Positions 63,764 to 64,000 of a DNA stretch of 64,000 bases are shown piece after piece. The notes under the pieces were generated by a model, which saw only the letters and a program-made list of their open reading frames with translations, was not told where the DNA came from and made no database searches. A program made the translations under genes and the position numbers. Every line of letters starts with the position of its first letter. The first letter of the stretch is position 1. Source of the DNA: Deinococcus sp. JMULE3 (GTDB taxonomy: Bacteria > Deinococcota > Deinococci > Deinococcales > Deinococcaceae); assembly GCF_013337115.1 (NCBI RefSeq), contig NZ_SGWE01000004.1, positions 1,728,001 to 1,792,000 on the forward strand. Reading direction: 5' to 3'.

Positions 63764-64000
63764 TCAGATCACGAATTCGCCCGCGCGCATGACCGCCTCG
63801 CGCTGGCCGTCCTTCGTGATGCCGTCCACGTCGATCTGATCACTGCCGATCATCCAGTCCACGTGCGTCAGGCTGTCGTTGCCACCCTTGGCATTGAAGT
63901 CCTCGAGGCTCATGTCCACGCCGCCCTTCACGTTGAAGCGGTATGCGCTGCCGATCGCGATGTGCGAGGCGGCGTTCTCGTCGTACAGGGTGTTGAAGAA
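63764..64000 (-). CDS. M29-family aminopeptidase, C-terminal fragment
   Basis: The gene enters from the right edge; 78 C-terminal residues are present. [18 protein letters not shown] (core [11 protein letters not shown]) and [16 protein letters not shown] match the metal-binding end of M29 (AmpS/aminopeptidase T) peptidases. Confidence 0.85.
   Translation of the reverse strand, partial: FFNTLYDENAASHIAIGSAYRFNVKGGVDMSLEDFNAKGGNDSLTHVDWMIGSDQIDVDGITKDGQREAVMRAGEFVI

Overview
The window looks like a chromosome segment of a Deinococcus species. The DNA is very GC-rich with strong GC3 bias. It carries a bacillithiol-type YpdA reductase, a glutaminyl-tRNA synthetase with a C-terminal Yqey/GatB-like domain, a PriA with ruined helicase motifs, and an HD-phosphatase/polynucleotide-kinase plus RNA ligase pair, all features known from Deinococcus. 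About twenty genes have a TAnnnT box ending 6-7 nt before the start codon, the layout of leaderless deinococcal transcripts. No transposase, prophage or CRISPR array was found. Species cannot be told from this stretch.

Layout. 0-7.4 kb: an epimerase fragment, a small AT-rich membrane-protein gene, dprA, an OmpR-type two-component pair, a secreted protein, fumC and a frameshifted GGDEF protein. 7.4-10 kb: a dTMP/folate operon (thyA, dCMP deaminase, folA) invaded by a GIY-YIG homing endonuclease directly behind thyA. 10-12.5 kb: ypdA and a VanW protein. 12.6-17.2 kb: a chromosome-maintenance block on the minus strand (mnmG, two parS-like sites, a LAGLIDADG-like gene, rsmG, parA, parB). 17.3-23.2 kb: a frameshifted class V aminotransferase and a 2-oxoacid dehydrogenase operon (E1 alpha, E1 beta, a small membrane protein, E2; no E3 visible). 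23.4-31.6 kb: endonuclease III, a P-loop kinase, def-fmt-LURP-one, a TPR protein, a COG0523 GTPase and a frameshifted ABC exporter.

31.6-45.5 kb holds priA, an EamA transporter, a Pnkp-like kinase/phosphatase, a secreted TPR/GH26-like protein, a compact four-gene RNA-repair cassette (two RlaP-type nucleotidyltransferases, RNA ligase, HD-Pnk), and a two-gene operon in which a small beta-grasp/ubiquitin-like protein ending in Gly-Gly precedes a DUF4132 protein. 45.6-54.2 kb: an AlkP-superfamily enzyme, a cluster of five perfect DnaA boxes, trpF, a phosphotransferase, a K+ channel, a DsbA-like protein, a lipoprotein, a double-GNAT protein and agmatine deiminase. 54.2-64 kb: glnS, a DUF350-like membrane protein, a GNAT, TPR and S1C protease genes, rpsO, tRNA-Leu(GAG), SRP RNA, carbonic anhydrase and the end of an M29 aminopeptidase.

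The best candidates for new biology are the RNA-repair cassette with two different RlaP paralogues, the ubiquitin-like/DUF4132 pair, the DnaA-box cluster lying far from any dnaA gene in view, and the homing endonuclease with an apparent co-conversion tract in thyA. Three otherwise good genes carry single-base frameshifts in GC-rich runs, so sequencing or assembly error must be excluded before calling them pseudogenes. A family of about 139-bp inverted-repeat-ended elements sits in intergenic regions. Statements on base composition are by eye, not computed.
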